Source: Dichetophora obliterata (lineage: Eukaryota > Arthropoda > Insecta > Diptera > Sciomyzidae). From it: 64,000 nt of DNA. The DNA lies in contig OY986437.1 in the NCBI GenBank assembly GCA_963920525.1, positions 114,878,715 through 114,942,714 on the forward strand. The letters run 5' to 3'. The notes beneath the pieces were generated by a model. That model was not told the origin of the DNA. It made no database searches and saw only the letters and a list, made by a program, of their open reading frames with translations. Of this stretch, positions 33,301 through 39,459 are shown piece by piece; within the stretch, counting starts at the first letter, position 1; each line of letters opens with the position of its first letter. Both the position numbers and the translations under genes were made by a program.

Positions 33301-33616
33301 AACTTAATTTTTGAATGTTGCTTAATGAAATATTTTTTATTATTTGCTCTTAGCTTAAACTTAGCTTTATACTTCATACCTTCACCACTAGAGTGCGTGT
33401 TGTATGAATTTTTCCATTCAACTCGCATTCGATTTTTGCTTTATAGCAGGTGGTTAACATGAAAGCTTCGTCGTTACCAATGAATTTTATTTCTATTGAG
33501 ATCAATTTGACATCATTTACTGGCGTACCGTCACGAAGTAGTCTGCCACTTTTAGTTATTTCCGGTATGATTACCGAGCGTAGCCATTGTTCTTCAACTT
33601 TTTCTTTTGATGTCAT
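11054..33616 (-). CDS. EcKinase-like (CHK kinase-like) protein, five exons
   Basis: Exons on the minus strand are 33616-33380, 12310-12055, 11990-11653, 11594-11386 and 11321-11054. All introns have GT-AG ends and compatible phases (0, 1, 0, 2), giving 435 residues. This family (ecdysteroid kinase/juvenile-hormone-inducible type, an aminoglycoside-phosphotransferase fold) phosphorylates small alcohols such as ecdysteroids, although most members have unknown substrates. Exon 1 supplies the N-lobe up to RTLVVK, where K is the probable ATP-contacting lysine. Exon 3 ends in the catalytic loop CHGDFLRNN (HGDxxxxN). Exon 4 carries the metal-binding aspartate in MMFDLQT and the PMVDLSVFLALS helix. 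Length and order are those of a complete family member, with no frameshift. The ATG at 33616 was chosen because the upstream extension starts only at a TTG. Joining exon 1 to exon 2 across 21 kb is inference, but each half lacks exactly what the other supplies. Confidence 0.85.
12331..13694. other. Intronic sequence without recognised elements
   Basis: No ORF or inverted repeat was found. One GC-rich patch at 13098-13155 ('gggtgggcgaccctggcgcc', then 'gtgtacagggcgctgcg') stands out from the AT-rich flanks and resembles a worn hAT-type terminus, but no partner end was found. Confidence 0.4.
13695..13897. mobile_element. Left part of a TACACGGTTA-ended element
   Basis: It begins 'tacacggttagaaatcttgg' at 13696, then 'actaaattttagtcc'. 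The same terminus starts the element at 16530, and its inverse ends that element at 16978. Here it is interrupted at 13898 by a Harbinger-type insertion. 'ttttagtacaatttatac' beyond 14740 probably continues it. Confidence 0.45.
13898..14740 (-). mobile_element. Internally deleted PIF/Harbinger element
   Basis: Terminal inverted repeats begin AGGCGCGTTTCCACAGTCAA at the left and, inverted, AGGCACGTTTCAACAGTCAA at the right. Both sides are flanked by TTA (13895-13897 and 14741-14743), the 3-bp duplication typical of PIF/Harbinger. At 843 bp it carries only the MADF accessory gene. The DDE nuclease gene is absent. Confidence 0.75.
13960..14437 (-). pseudogene. MADF-domain DNA-binding protein of Harbinger type, frameshifted
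   Basis: The protein starts MAKKWSGDRSIQFLEEYENH and continues CLWNVYSPLYKNRHARENAY, KLAEAMRITAPDAKAKIRSI and SYATEVAKIKK, a nearly complete MADF fold (residues about 8-80) with the typical LWN and YKNR blocks. A one-base indel near 14215 shifts the frame; the other frame resumes with KKSKKSGAGADETYVLKVAW, the normal end of the domain, followed by QSRQSTSTE. In PIF/Harbinger elements a MADF/Myb-like protein works with the nuclease in binding element ends and nuclear import. Here it is the only gene left inside TTA-flanked inverted repeats. Confidence 0.75.
14750..15430 (-). mobile_element. LINE 3' fragment, minus strand
   Basis: On the minus strand a coding remnant (15406-15188) is followed by an AT-rich 3' UTR that ends in AATAAATAAAATAAA-type repeats near 14770. 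Only the last part of the reverse-transcriptase ORF remains. Confidence 0.65.
15188..15406 (-). pseudogene. C-terminal LINE reverse-transcriptase peptide
   Basis: The frame reads YLLYLLNRYNDQYNLRINHR, then LALIPQHNSNHFLGFYNTIA and RLYNSLPAAIKNQR, the classic end of jockey/CR1 ORF2 proteins where an 'R(L/Y)WNSLP' block precedes the stop. It is truncated at its 5' end at about 15406. It differs enough from the fragment at 47-640 to be another subfamily. Confidence 0.75.
15735..15835 (+). repeat. Possible RTE-type LINE tail
   Basis: 'gagcaaaatccgttgagtcg' is followed by 'aacaaacaaacaaataaac' and 'attactatagatt'. RTE-class 3' ends commonly have a 'cggttgag..' segment before an A-rich tail. No coding part is next to it. 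Confidence 0.35.
16306..16383 (+). repeat. tRNA-like sequence (SINE head or tRNA relic)
   Basis: A good Pol III A box (TAGCCGAGTTGG) lies 50 bases upstream of a B-box-like GAGTTCAATACC. The acceptor and T stems do not pair well, so I do not call a functional tRNA gene. No SINE body with known 3' blocks follows. Confidence 0.45.
16530..16981 (-). mobile_element. TACACGGTTA-ended TIR element with internal tRNA-like module
   Basis: The left end is 'tacacggttaaaaatcttgg' followed by 'act'. The right end is its inverse, 'agtccaaaatttttaaccg' at about 16959-16977. The arms continue imperfectly inward as runs of 'ttggattaaaaa'. The middle carries a tRNA-like sequence on the minus strand (16729-16795). 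At about 450 bp with no ORF it is non-autonomous. Confidence 0.65.
16729..16795 (-). repeat. tRNA-like module inside a TIR element
   Basis: The minus strand reads GGACGAGTGGATAAGGTGTT (A-box region) and, 40 bases on, GTGTTCAAATCATGAAC (B-box region). The same GTCGAGTGGATAAG core appears in the two elements near 36.6 and 38.5 kb. Stems are incomplete, so it is probably not a functional tRNA. Confidence 0.5.
16982..18095. other. AT-rich intronic sequence
   Basis: No element ends or genes were recognised. The longest plus-strand frame (17708-18064) has low-complexity F/I/L-rich composition expected from AT-rich DNA and is not called. Confidence 0.4.
18096..18216 (+). repeat. Tandem array of AGGTAAGTA-containing units
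   Basis: Five units of about 22 bp each start with AGGTAAGTA and continue 'caatataacaa' or 'ttaatgtaac', and a sixth has AGGTAAAAT. Each core is identical to the consensus eukaryotic 5' splice donor. They lie on the strand opposite the kinase transcript. Confidence 0.7.
18273..18860. mobile_element. Foldback MITE (TAGCGCATTCTTTTCTG ends), complete copy
   Basis: The left arm begins TAGCGCATTCTTTTCTG and the right end is its inverse near 18860. The inner arms share repeats of 'ttctgacctc' and 'aatgcagaatttt'. The centre is near 18540. A second copy is split into halves at 25113 and 32788. There is no gene; the overlapping open frames on the plus strand are by-products. Confidence 0.7.
19390..19645 (+). 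mobile_element. tRNA-derived SINE, 5' degraded
   Basis: B box 'ccggttcaaactcc' at about 19420 is followed by body blocks shared with 53288-53626: 'agctcagtcagaatg', 'ctgttcggctgccacc', 'gagtaaaaattgccatgta', 'caattgatcaatagaagct', 'tccaagggctgaaa'. The A-box region is largely missing. Confidence 0.7.
19668..20090. mobile_element. Foldback element
   Basis: The left arm ('taatattccaaagtaaattt', then 'cactacaaccttaacta') is mirrored at the right ('tagttaaggttgtagcg', then 'aaatttattttggaatattg'). The axis is near 19925. No ORF was found. Confidence 0.6.
20113..20592. mobile_element. MITE with AGGTCTGTYTCCG ends
   Basis: 'taggtctgtctccgtac' at 20112 is inverted at 'cggaaacagaccta' (20579-20592). 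The sub-terminal 'cttcacgtgaagttcgag' and 'cttcaagatacttgaagcg' blocks extend the pairing imperfectly. Confidence 0.6.
20600..21783. other. Intronic sequence without recognised elements
   Basis: No ORF or terminal repeat found. A G/C patch at 20733-20777 contains GTAGAGTGGTTAACA, which resembles an A box, flanked by a GGGGGGAGG/CCCTCCCC hairpin; this is too little to call an RNA gene. Confidence 0.35.
23168..24027. mobile_element. MITE inserted in the DD41D transposase
   Basis: The left end 'gttgtaatattttcgttaga' then 'caggcgat' is inverted at 23940-23970 ('atcgcctgtcgaaagtgtta' then 'caac'). The transposase reading frame stops where it begins and resumes at about 24029. Boundaries are approximate to about 10-40 bp. 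Confidence 0.5.
23447..23754. mobile_element. 308-bp foldback hAT-type MITE, innermost of the nest
   Basis: Arms of about 125 bp are almost identical in inverted orientation: 'ctcagcgaaattcgtaaaat' at left, its inverse at right. Ends are TAGGGCGGGTCAA and TTGACCTGCCCTA. An 8-bp ATATATAT flanks both sides, consistent with a hAT target duplication, although the low complexity weakens that point. Confidence 0.75.
24274..25112. other. Right arm of the outer element plus unassigned sequence
   Basis: 24290-24824 is the right arm of the 21784-24824 element. From 24825 to 25112 nothing is recognised. Confidence 0.4.
25113..25395. mobile_element. Left half of a split foldback MITE
   Basis: It begins TAGAGCATTCTTTTCGG and follows the left arm of the element at 18273 through 'ttgacttcttttgagctgag' and 'gcactgttgttttgaattc' to the centre. 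There the match stops at about 25385. The right half is found at about 32485-32788, so about 7.1 kb was inserted into this MITE. Confidence 0.65.
25762..25969. mobile_element. 208-bp MITE with GTTGCACCCGCGAT ends
   Basis: GTTGCACCCGCGAT at 25762 and the inverse ATCACGGGTGCAAC ending at 25969. A further direct copy at 25928 forms a 14-bp-stem hairpin with the right end. No ORF. Confidence 0.45.
26100..26659 (+). pseudogene. Relic of an unnamed transposase family, 5' part
   Basis: Frames in different registers give ELYAEHLRRERARDSAM (about 26190), STPLYKTLDELHESTEKYML (about 26470), then EKAIVQIDFAKNYGLINLDE. The last block matches MLIQTDFAENYTFLVQDAVQ in the element at 41440-47049. Stops and frameshifts are frequent, so the gene is dead. 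It is cut at 26659 by a pogo-like element; the sequence resumes at 30265 with QSAF(stop)SHGQVALF, which continues the motif exactly. The superfamily is not one I can name. The D in the VQIDFAKNY block is a plausible catalytic residue by analogy with DDE enzymes. Confidence 0.6.
26671..26699 (+). promoter_or_regulatory. Paired terminal binding-site motifs of the pogo-like element
   Basis: TGTACCTTGGGCC (26671-26683) and TGTACCTTGGTCC (26687-26699) lie 11 bases inside the left end. The inverse motif is at the right end (30239-30251). Repeated subterminal motifs of this type are transposase-binding sites in pogo and related elements; binding here is inferred. Confidence 0.6.
26945..27973. mobile_element. 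Tandemly duplicated MITE inside the pogo-like element
   Basis: A left terminus ACTGTCTGACCAGAATCATG occurs at 26945 and again at 27391, with about 446 bp of nearly identical sequence following each. The inverse terminus ends at 27904 and again at 27973, the two right ends being copies of a 69-bp unit ('aaggtttgcattgtctctg' onward). The order is therefore left-body-left-body-right-right. The 61-codon frame at 27704 is a by-product. Confidence 0.75.
28058..28107. promoter_or_regulatory. Cluster of three TGTACCTTGGNCC motifs just upstream of the transposase start
   Basis: Motifs at 28058-28070 and 28082-28094 (direct) and 28095-28107 (inverted, abutting) lie 41-90 bases before the ATG at 28148. 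They are the same motif as at the element ends. A likely role is transposase binding to its own promoter region, giving autoregulation; this is inference from position. Confidence 0.5.
28148..29978 (+). CDS. Pogo/Tigger-like DDE transposase, two exons
   Basis: Exon 1 is 28148-29522 and exon 2 is 29578-29978, joined across a 55-bp GT-AG intron with a good pyrimidine tract, giving 591 residues. Residues about 15-60 form a Psq-type HTH (SAAKSHKISKSTLLRHLAAY), followed by a CENP-B-like helical region (WLNGFLKRNPTISLRKPEA). The DDE_1 nuclease has D186 in YNVDETGN, D295 in IMDNHDSH and D331 in KLQPLDRS, giving DD35D. The tail encoded by exon 2 is Lys/Arg-rich and probably carries nuclear localisation. 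The enzyme would cut and paste the surrounding element. The start at 28148 was preferred over 28064 because the earlier codons overlap the binding-site motifs and lack family similarity. No stop or frameshift is present; without splicing the protein ends after about 460 residues yet keeps the nuclease domain. Confidence 0.85.
30019..30074. promoter_or_regulatory. Downstream cluster of pogo-like binding motifs
   Basis: Inverted GGTTCAAGGTACA (30019-30031), a degenerate CCCGAGGTACATG (30043-30055) and direct TGTACCTTGGACC (30062-30074) begin about 40 bases after the transposase stop. Together with the upstream cluster they bracket the gene. Confidence 0.5.
30265..30720 (+). pseudogene. Relic of the unnamed transposase family, 3' part
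   Basis: This continues the relic interrupted at 26659. Visible blocks in shifting frames are QSAF(stop)SHGQVALF, YSVVKVSDELNHSKYTVRLF, then CAALFNNRYVIKKEY. After that, TSNGTFLLSHSIKPFIRG occupies the position of WHFYATSHGKSACDGIGG in the better copy, and GSVKRAV(stop)IAAKSWKTSGQDF follows. The order and spacing match the gene at 45893-42549, so both derive from one family. It has stops and frameshifts throughout. Confidence 0.6.
30721..31150. other. Unassigned sequence
   Basis: No recognisable coding block or repeat end between the transposase relic and the Tc1 relic. Confidence 0.35.
31190..32230 (+). pseudogene. Tc1-like transposase, heavily decayed
   Basis: The recognisable order is HDIIKHYIQDKRICNKE (HTH), RVLRKKCLN, VARKKHCIRKKN, then DESLFNLYGSDGKRKPN (first catalytic region) and HTIKHGRGSVMVW. 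Next come a worn YQDNDLKH (second aspartate) and LxELEP near 32050. It ends AAPISKRLQAVI-like at about 32190. These are the usual Tc1 DD34E landmarks. Every block is in a different frame, with stops between them, so the gene is long dead. Confidence 0.65.
31190..32481 (+). mobile_element. Tc1-like element relic
   Basis: Transposase blocks in several frames are followed by a right terminus CGACTTTCGTTGTGAGCCAC TGTA ending at about 32480, and a near copy 'cccgactttcaatgtgaac' lies at 32260. The left terminus is not found. The element seems to have been truncated on its left side. Confidence 0.6.
32485..32788. mobile_element. Right half of the split foldback MITE
   Basis: It matches the right arm of the element at 18273-18860 from 'tttgcttctcacaattgtca' through 'gaccgcaaaattataac' on the inverse strand to TAGCGCATTC inverted at 32788. 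The left half is at 25113. Confidence 0.65.
33380..33616 (-). CDS. Exon 1 of the EcKinase-like gene
   Basis: The exon begins with MTSKEKVEEQWLRSVIIPEI and runs to the donor AAG|GTATGA. The EQWL block and the GNDEAFMLTTCYKAKIECEL strand match the N-lobe start of EcKinase-like proteins. It ends in phase 0, the same phase as the acceptor at 12310. About 170 bp of sequence without transposon features lies upstream. No clear TATA box is visible, and initiator elements could not be judged. Confidence 0.75.
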
Positions 33617-33652
33617 ATTGACTAGTTCTATCACAGATTTAATAAAGCACAA

Positions 33653-34690
33653 TACTAGAACGTGTACTTTGCGCTTCTAAATATTGCGTGCTACTAAAGA
33701 GTTATGCTTAAATTAAGCAGCGTTTTCTAGTGATCGTCTGTTGCTCGACTACAATTAAGTAGATTGTTGCTTGTTTGCGAATCTCTCTCTAATGAGAGGC
33801 GTCTTTTGTGTACATTTTAATGTATTTATTTTTATTATTTTATTTGAGTGTTGTTTTGAAATTTTCTCTATAACAAGTAGAAATGTCTCTATAAAACATT
33901 TCATAGAGTCGAAGAAAGCAAAACGGTTTATTATCGTGATTAAACATGAGCGCCCAATTTAGAATAGATAAGTCTTGCTTACGACTGATACGCAATTTGT
34001 TTTTGTTGACTAGTTTGTTGACACAAAACTAATTGATTAGTTTCTTCATGAACGAGAACTACTTCAATTATAATATAAAATACTGGCTCATTAACCCCAC
34101 TTGGCTCAGGTTGGAAAAAAAAATTGAAGTTATAACTCTAACAGTGTATTTTTCCAGTGTGAATCATAAATTTTAGATAAAGAATTCCATGCACGGTTTT
34201 AAGAGCAGAAAAGATATACCAATACCAATAACCTTATCAAGGAGTAAACGAAAGGCAAAACACTCTGTCTTACTTACATTTACGATGTTAACCCCAATGT
34301 GCGATTATATCTTGTCAATATGCTACGTTGTTTCTTCTTCATCCCCTTTTACACTGAAACAGCAGAATTCCTCGATAACAATATTCATATTTTTTACATT
34401 CAAGTAAAATAGGCAATTATATTGTGGTGATCGCTGGACTCTTAGCTCCGTTTTTTTAACAGTAATGAAAGCCCATTTCTTCTTCTTTTAATACACTTAA
34501 ACTTAAATTTAAATACAATGGAACCACAGAATTTAGAAGTTTCAGAAATTATTTTCAAAACACTAAAGCTTCTTATATGTATTAAGATTGTATTCTTATT
34601 TCCAAGATAGCTCTTTATGCATTTTGTATTTAACATTGCCTACATCTGTTTCATCGAAAGGATAAAAATGAAACTAATGGCCTTATTTTG
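33653..34690. other. 5' flank of the kinase gene
   Basis: The 5' untranslated and promoter region of the kinase gene should lie just upstream of 33616 on the minus strand. No convincing TATA box was seen. No transposon ends were recognised up to 34690. Confidence 0.35.
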
Positions 34691-34848
34691 TAAAACGTAC
34701 GCAAGTACCTCATTTGGGGTTATTTGAATGGCAATAAATTTCATAAAAAAATTTTAGTGGCAAAGAGAATTTTGTTTTGCTTCATATGAAAACGGAACTA
34801 CTAGACAAAAAAAACCCCCCAAGTGAGGTGATTGCGTACGTTTTATAG
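34691..34848. mobile_element. 158-bp MITE
   Basis: 'gtaaaacgtacgcaagtacc' followed by 'tcatttgggg' is mirrored by 'ccccaagtgaggtg' and 'attgcgtacgttttat' at 34815-34848. The arms are about 28 bp with few mismatches. Confidence 0.6.
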
Positions 34849-35321
34849 ACTAAGGATATTAATTTAATTTTTAACTTTTAAAAAGTGACATTTTTCGACC
34901 AAGCCTATTTTAAACATGTCTCTACTCTCTGATATTGTTGAAAAAATTAAGAAAAACAAACCACAATCACTACTGCTTTTGTGCAGAAAAATAATTAAAC
35001 ATTTCCAACATACGCATATGGTCAAAATAATTTTTATTAATTTTTTTGTCAATCTATGAATGCAAATATACTCTAATTATAATTATTTCAATCTGGCAAC
35101 GACGTTACCAATAAATAAGTACCGTTTTTTAATCAATTTTCGTGTGCGTATATATTTTCAAACAAATTGTCTTTTTTACTTGGTCATAATAATGAGTACA
35201 AGGTGGAATTCTGAATAACTACTAAAAATATTTAATTCTTTCGAAAAGGTTTGTAAATTTTTATAAAAATATATTGTATTTTTAAACTTATTTGTTGCAA
35301 AATGTAAATTTTTGAAATAAA

Positions 35322-35600
35322 GAAATGGGCCCAAAGTCATACGCACACCCGAAGAAAGGCGCTTAATTTTAAACCTCAGGGACCAGGGCTCCACCTTTCA
35401 ATCCATTGCCAAATCACTTGGTAGGTCTGTTTGTTTTGTGCCGTGAAAAATACGTCAGATCTTCGGATTATTACTTTGGCTAAAAAGAATCCCTTTAAGT
35501 CTTCTAGAGCCATTTCTGCTGATATCGAGAATGAAGTTTATTCTCGAACTGTTCGTTGTTTATTTATATAGGTAGCTCTAAGTATTGAGCCACGACCACC
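35322..35600 (+). pseudogene. N-terminal HTH remnant of a Tc1/Tc3-type transposase
   Basis: One frame reads GPKVIRTPEERRLILNLRDQ then GSTFQSIAKSLGRSV, a helix-turn-helix typical of the start of Tc-type transposases. Further on, after a frameshift, SRAISADIENEVYSRTVR fits the second HTH. No catalytic blocks follow. It is a dead fragment. Confidence 0.55.
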
Positions 35601-36556
35601 AAATAATAATTCGATGAAAATGACATTTGGATATGTCATAACAGACAAAATTTGAGGGAACACGTTCTTTTCTTAAATCATTTTGCTTAAAAGTTAATGG
35701 CTCTAAATTCAATTTGCCAGCAAAACGGATTTTCCCCATACAAATCGTGGGGAAAATTAGAAAATTAATTCGCTACCTCTAAGCCTTTACCAATTGAGAT
35801 GCGCTTCACAGAGGATGTTTCTAAGGTCAAATGGATGTGGAAGAGCCGCGGACATCAAACACGTTTTGTTTTTTTGAACACCCTAATTTATAAATTATAT
35901 AAGATTTTTGTTCCTTTATTTTTAATAAAAAAATAATGGCAAAATGAAAATATGCTTGTACTTATTATTTTGGACATATGTGCATATCATTCTTACAATT
36001 TTCAATAAAGTATTAAACACATTATAAATGTGTTTTTTATGCAGTATCGATATGTATCTTTACGTTATTACTAGAGCATTATAATTATAAATTCAACTTT
36101 TAAAATTTTACCTCCGAACAGGCGCGTACGCTGGGGGCTTTTGGGATTAAGCCCCACCTCCTCCGATATGGAATGAATTTCAACGAGCACCGTGAGCAAC
36201 TCAGCCCAATATGGTACACGGACAAAACTGTTTGCTAAATTTGTATTGAGGTGCGCTTGAATCTCAGCCACTTCGAAATTATGATAGATTTTAGCAAAAA
36301 CTAATCAAAATTTGCTATTCCAGTTTAAAATGACTAAGCAAAATTTTGAATAAATTCAAGTAACATTTTTAATAAATTCAAGTAAAATTTTGCTAAGTTA
36401 TTATAAACTGCAAACGCATTTTTCTCTTTAATTCAAGCAAATATATTTGCTAAGTTGTTATAAATTGGTAATAGCAAAATTTGATTAGTTTTTGCTTAAA
36501 TCTAGCATGTTTTTGAAGTGAAATAATTATTAAGATTAAATTAAATTGAAAAATAA

Positions 36557-36627
36557 CCATTACCCGGAGACTTGAACCTCGGCCGCGTGAGTATATGTGC
36601 ATGGGCTTATCCATTCGACCATCGAAG
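36557..36627 (-). repeat. tRNA-like module in copy X
   Basis: The minus strand reads GATGGTCGAATGGATAAGCC (A-box region) and CGAGGTTCAAGTCTCCGGG (B-box region) with tRNA-like spacing. The T stem nearly pairs; the acceptor stem does not. The same module, plus orientation, is at 38541-38610. Confidence 0.55.
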
Positions 36628-36933
36628 TTGTTAACTAATCGTCGCCTAATTTTCTTCATTCAAAATAAACGTGTGCTCGTGTGTTTGAAAGAAATTTGCT
36701 TGAATTTAGTAAAAATGTGCTATTTGAGCTTATAATAACTTAGCAAATATTTGCTTGAGTGTAGTAAAAATTTGCTATTTGATTTTGTAATAACTAAGTA
36801 AATATTTGCTTGAATTTTTAGCTTATTTTTTAATTTAATTTAATTTTTAATTTTTTCTTAGCTTATTCCTAAATATATGAGAAGTGATTTCAATTTAGCA
36901 ATCTTTTTCTAAAAACACACCGTGATTGAGCAA

Positions 36934-37647
36934 TAGGGCGTATCGAATTACAATTTTTTTCGAATTTCATATTCTAAGAGGTCTCAAAAGTTACATTCAG
37001 AATCTCCCAAAAAAAATTTTAGAAAAAAATAAGGATATCTTCCCCTCCCGCAAGGACAAAGTTGTTTTTTTGAGAAAAACAGTTAAAAATCACGATCTCA
37101 AAATGCTTTAATTTTTGTTAGAAAAACTACATATGTGTTAAAGCAAAAGTAAATATGAACTTTAACTAAAAATATTTTGGCAAACACGATGCTATTCTTG
37201 GTTTTTACCCAAAAGGTCCTGTGTGAAGGATATTCGAATCTAAAGGTACGCTCAAGATAGCATAGAAGTTTTAATTGTTTTCTGATTGCCTAAATTTTGG
37301 TGGTATTGATTACAGTATTAAGGCTATCCTTAAATATGGCGAGCTTATAATTTGCATATTTTTCGCATATGCATTTTCTTGTTTTGAAGAAATGTGTACT
37401 TGAATGCAATTTTTTAACTTTTTCAAAAAAAATTATATAAGGTTTTATATCTCGGGCACCACAAGTGGTACCGAAGATAATTTTCTCAATTAAGATTTTT
37501 TACTGTTTTTCTCAAAAAACAACATTGTCCTTGCGGGAGAGGAAGACATCCTTATTTTTTCCTAAAATTTTATTTGGGAGATCTTGACCACCTTATGCAA
37601 CTTTTGAGACCTCTTAGAATACGATATAAATTTTTCGATACGCCCTA
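36934..37647. mobile_element. 714-bp hAT-type foldback MITE
   Basis: Ends TAGGGCGTATCGAA and TTCGATACGCCCTA are inverted repeats and are flanked by perfect 8-bp duplications TTGAGCAA (36926-36933 and 37648-37655). The duplication fits the hAT target consensus nTnnnnAn and the terminus fits YARNG. Arms of about 150 bp include 'cccgcaaggacaaagttgtt' and its inverse. No transposase is present. Confidence 0.85.
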
Positions 37648-37840
37648 TTGAGCAAAGTTTTGTTGATTTGCTTGATTCAAGCAAAATAATTATCTCCGTG
37701 TAGCCGTTGTGTGTTTATGGTCATGACAAAGATCTTGAGATAACATTGCACATTGAAAAACAAAAATAAAATATACTCAATTTTAAGCATTTATTGTGAA
37801 AAGACTATAATAAATAGAGACTTAAAATGCTTTTTACGTA

Positions 37841-39012
37841 GAGAGTTGTCTAAAGTGGGACCTCATTTAATGTGGGACTCAAACTTTTCTCCGATATTTT
37901 CCATCACCAATGTTTTAAAATTAACAGTGTAGTTTTGATGCGCCATCACTTTTCATGTGGATTTAGACAGAAAATACGCGTTGTTTATATTCGTGCCAAA
38001 CATAGAGAAAACGTTTTAGAAAATAGTTTTTTTATCGTTTTTGGCAACAAGGTGCATGAACGTGAAATTTGATGAGATTTCGCGAAAGAAAGGTTGAATT
38101 GCGTTCGTGGAACTGTGCCTATGATTAAAACGTAGCCTGAATTGAATCTGTTCATATTAAAGGTCAACTGAAGACATACAAATTCATTATTTTGGGCTTT
38201 CATTTCAATGAATGTATGATTATTCTCACGTTAGAAGACAAAAATATTTGGAGCCGATTTTAAGAATTTCAGATTTTTGGAAAAATACACAGAGATTATT
38301 ATTTTGCTTGAATCAAGAAAATGTTTTGCTTAAAAGAAAATCAGCAAAACTTTGCTCAATCACGATGTGATTTCAGAAAAAGATATCCAAATTGAAATTA
38401 CTCCTTATGTATTTAAGAAAAAGCAAATTTTTACTTGATTCAAGCAAAAATTTGCTCAGTTATTATAAGATCAAACAGCAAATTTTTACAAAATTCAAGC
38501 AAATTTCTTCTAAACACACGAGCACACGTTCATTCTTAATGCCATGGTCGAGTGGATAAGCCCATGCACTTACACTCACGCGGCCGGAATTCAAGTCTCC
38601 GGATAATGGTAATTTTTTTCATTTAATTTTTTGTTAATAATTATTTCACTTCAAAAATATGATAGATTTCAACAAAAAGTAATCAAAATTTGGTATTCCA
38701 ATTAATAATAACGTAGCAAATATTTGCTTGAATTAAGTGGAAATTTGCTATTACAATTTAAAATAACTTAGCAAATAGCTTAAATTTAATCAAAATTTTG
38801 CTAAGTTATTATAAACTTTCTGCTGAAATCGAGCATAATTTTGAAGTGGCTGAGATTCAAGCACAAATTTGCTTAACGACAATACAAATTTATCAAACAG
38901 TTGTTCCCGTGTACAAAGAAATTTTCCAACAAAATGATTAACTCTATTAAGCAAAAAGATATTCATTTAAAAGATAGTCATTTAAAGTACGGTCCTACTT
39001 TAGGCAACTCTC
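37841..39012. mobile_element. MITE with GAGAGTTGYCTAAAGTRGGACC ends
   Basis: 'gagagttgtctaaagtggga' at 37841 is inverted at 'tcctactttaggcaactctc' (38993-39012). Copy Y of the tRNA-bearing element (38286-38920) is inserted in it. No ORF is convincing. Confidence 0.6.
38286..38920. mobile_element. TACACGGA-ended TIR element with tRNA-like module, copy Y
   Basis: The element starts 'tacacagagattattatttt' and ends 'cagttgttcccgtgta', which is inverse to copy X along most of its length. It carries the tRNA-like segment at 38541-38610 (GGTCGAGTGGATAAGCCC, then GGAATTCAAGTCTCCGG). Confidence 0.6.
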
Positions 39013-39036
39013 CCTTAAATAATATAAGAAATAATA

Positions 39037-39458
39037 GGGGTATTCACCGATTGTTGCGAATTGCGAGTGTGTGAAAATGCAACATAAATATTTTGCGCAC
39101 TGACGCGTGAACATCAATATTGCAACTTAGTTAAGCAATTAAATTAAATGTCGAATGAACAGTAAATATATTTCCACCTTATTTTAAAATCATAAAATGT
39201 TATTAAAATCTACGTACAAACTTAACCTTTTTAAAGTTTTACCCGGGTGACAGCTACGTTTTAAAACAACCAAAACATAAATCATCCGTTTAGCATCACT
39301 GCTTGTGCGTTCTCCCAATTGGTTTGAGTAGTGCGTAATTCAAGAAGAGTTGCAAAATAGCTTCCAACGTGTTTGTTGTTGGAATGATACGAAAGTTCGC
39401 AATAATGCATTTTCGCATCGTTGCAACTGCGTTTCGCATCAACCTGTGAATACCACTT
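39037..39458. mobile_element. Possible MITE with GGTATTCAC ends
   Basis: TAGGGGTATTCACCGATTG at 39035 is weakly mirrored at 39440-39458 ('cctgtgaataccact'). The same left terminus appears at 10395 and 19054. Arms are poorly conserved. Confidence 0.4.
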
Positions 39459-39459
39459 A

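Larger units (their letters stand above)
12311..33379 (-). other. 21-kb first intron of the kinase gene, filled with transposons
   Basis: The interval runs from donor GTATGAAG (33379) to acceptor TTTTTCAG (12311). It contains a Harbinger remnant, LINE and SINE fragments, several MITEs, nested Tc1/mariner elements, a pogo-like element and a Tc1 relic. Most are listed separately. The other introns of the gene are about 60 bp, so expansion of this one is due to transposition. Confidence 0.7.
36214..37701. mobile_element. TACACGGA-ended TIR element with tRNA-like module, copy X
   Basis: TACACGGACAAAACTG at 36214 is matched by inverted 'attatctccgtgta' at 37701. The interior is built of repeated 'ttgcttgaattcaagcaaa'-type units and a minus-strand tRNA-like segment (36557-36627). 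A hAT-type MITE at 36934-37647 interrupts it. An inverted second copy follows at 38286-38920. Confidence 0.6.

Noticed and set aside
33617..33652. Upstream 12-codon extension of kinase exon 1
   Set aside because: The extension starts with TTG, not ATG, and the ATG at 33616 starts a normal family N-terminus.
36214..38920. Reading the 36-39 kb region as one giant palindrome
   Set aside because: Each arm has its own TACACGG-type inverted ends, and the right arm lies inside another MITE with separate termini, so two inverted copies explain it better.
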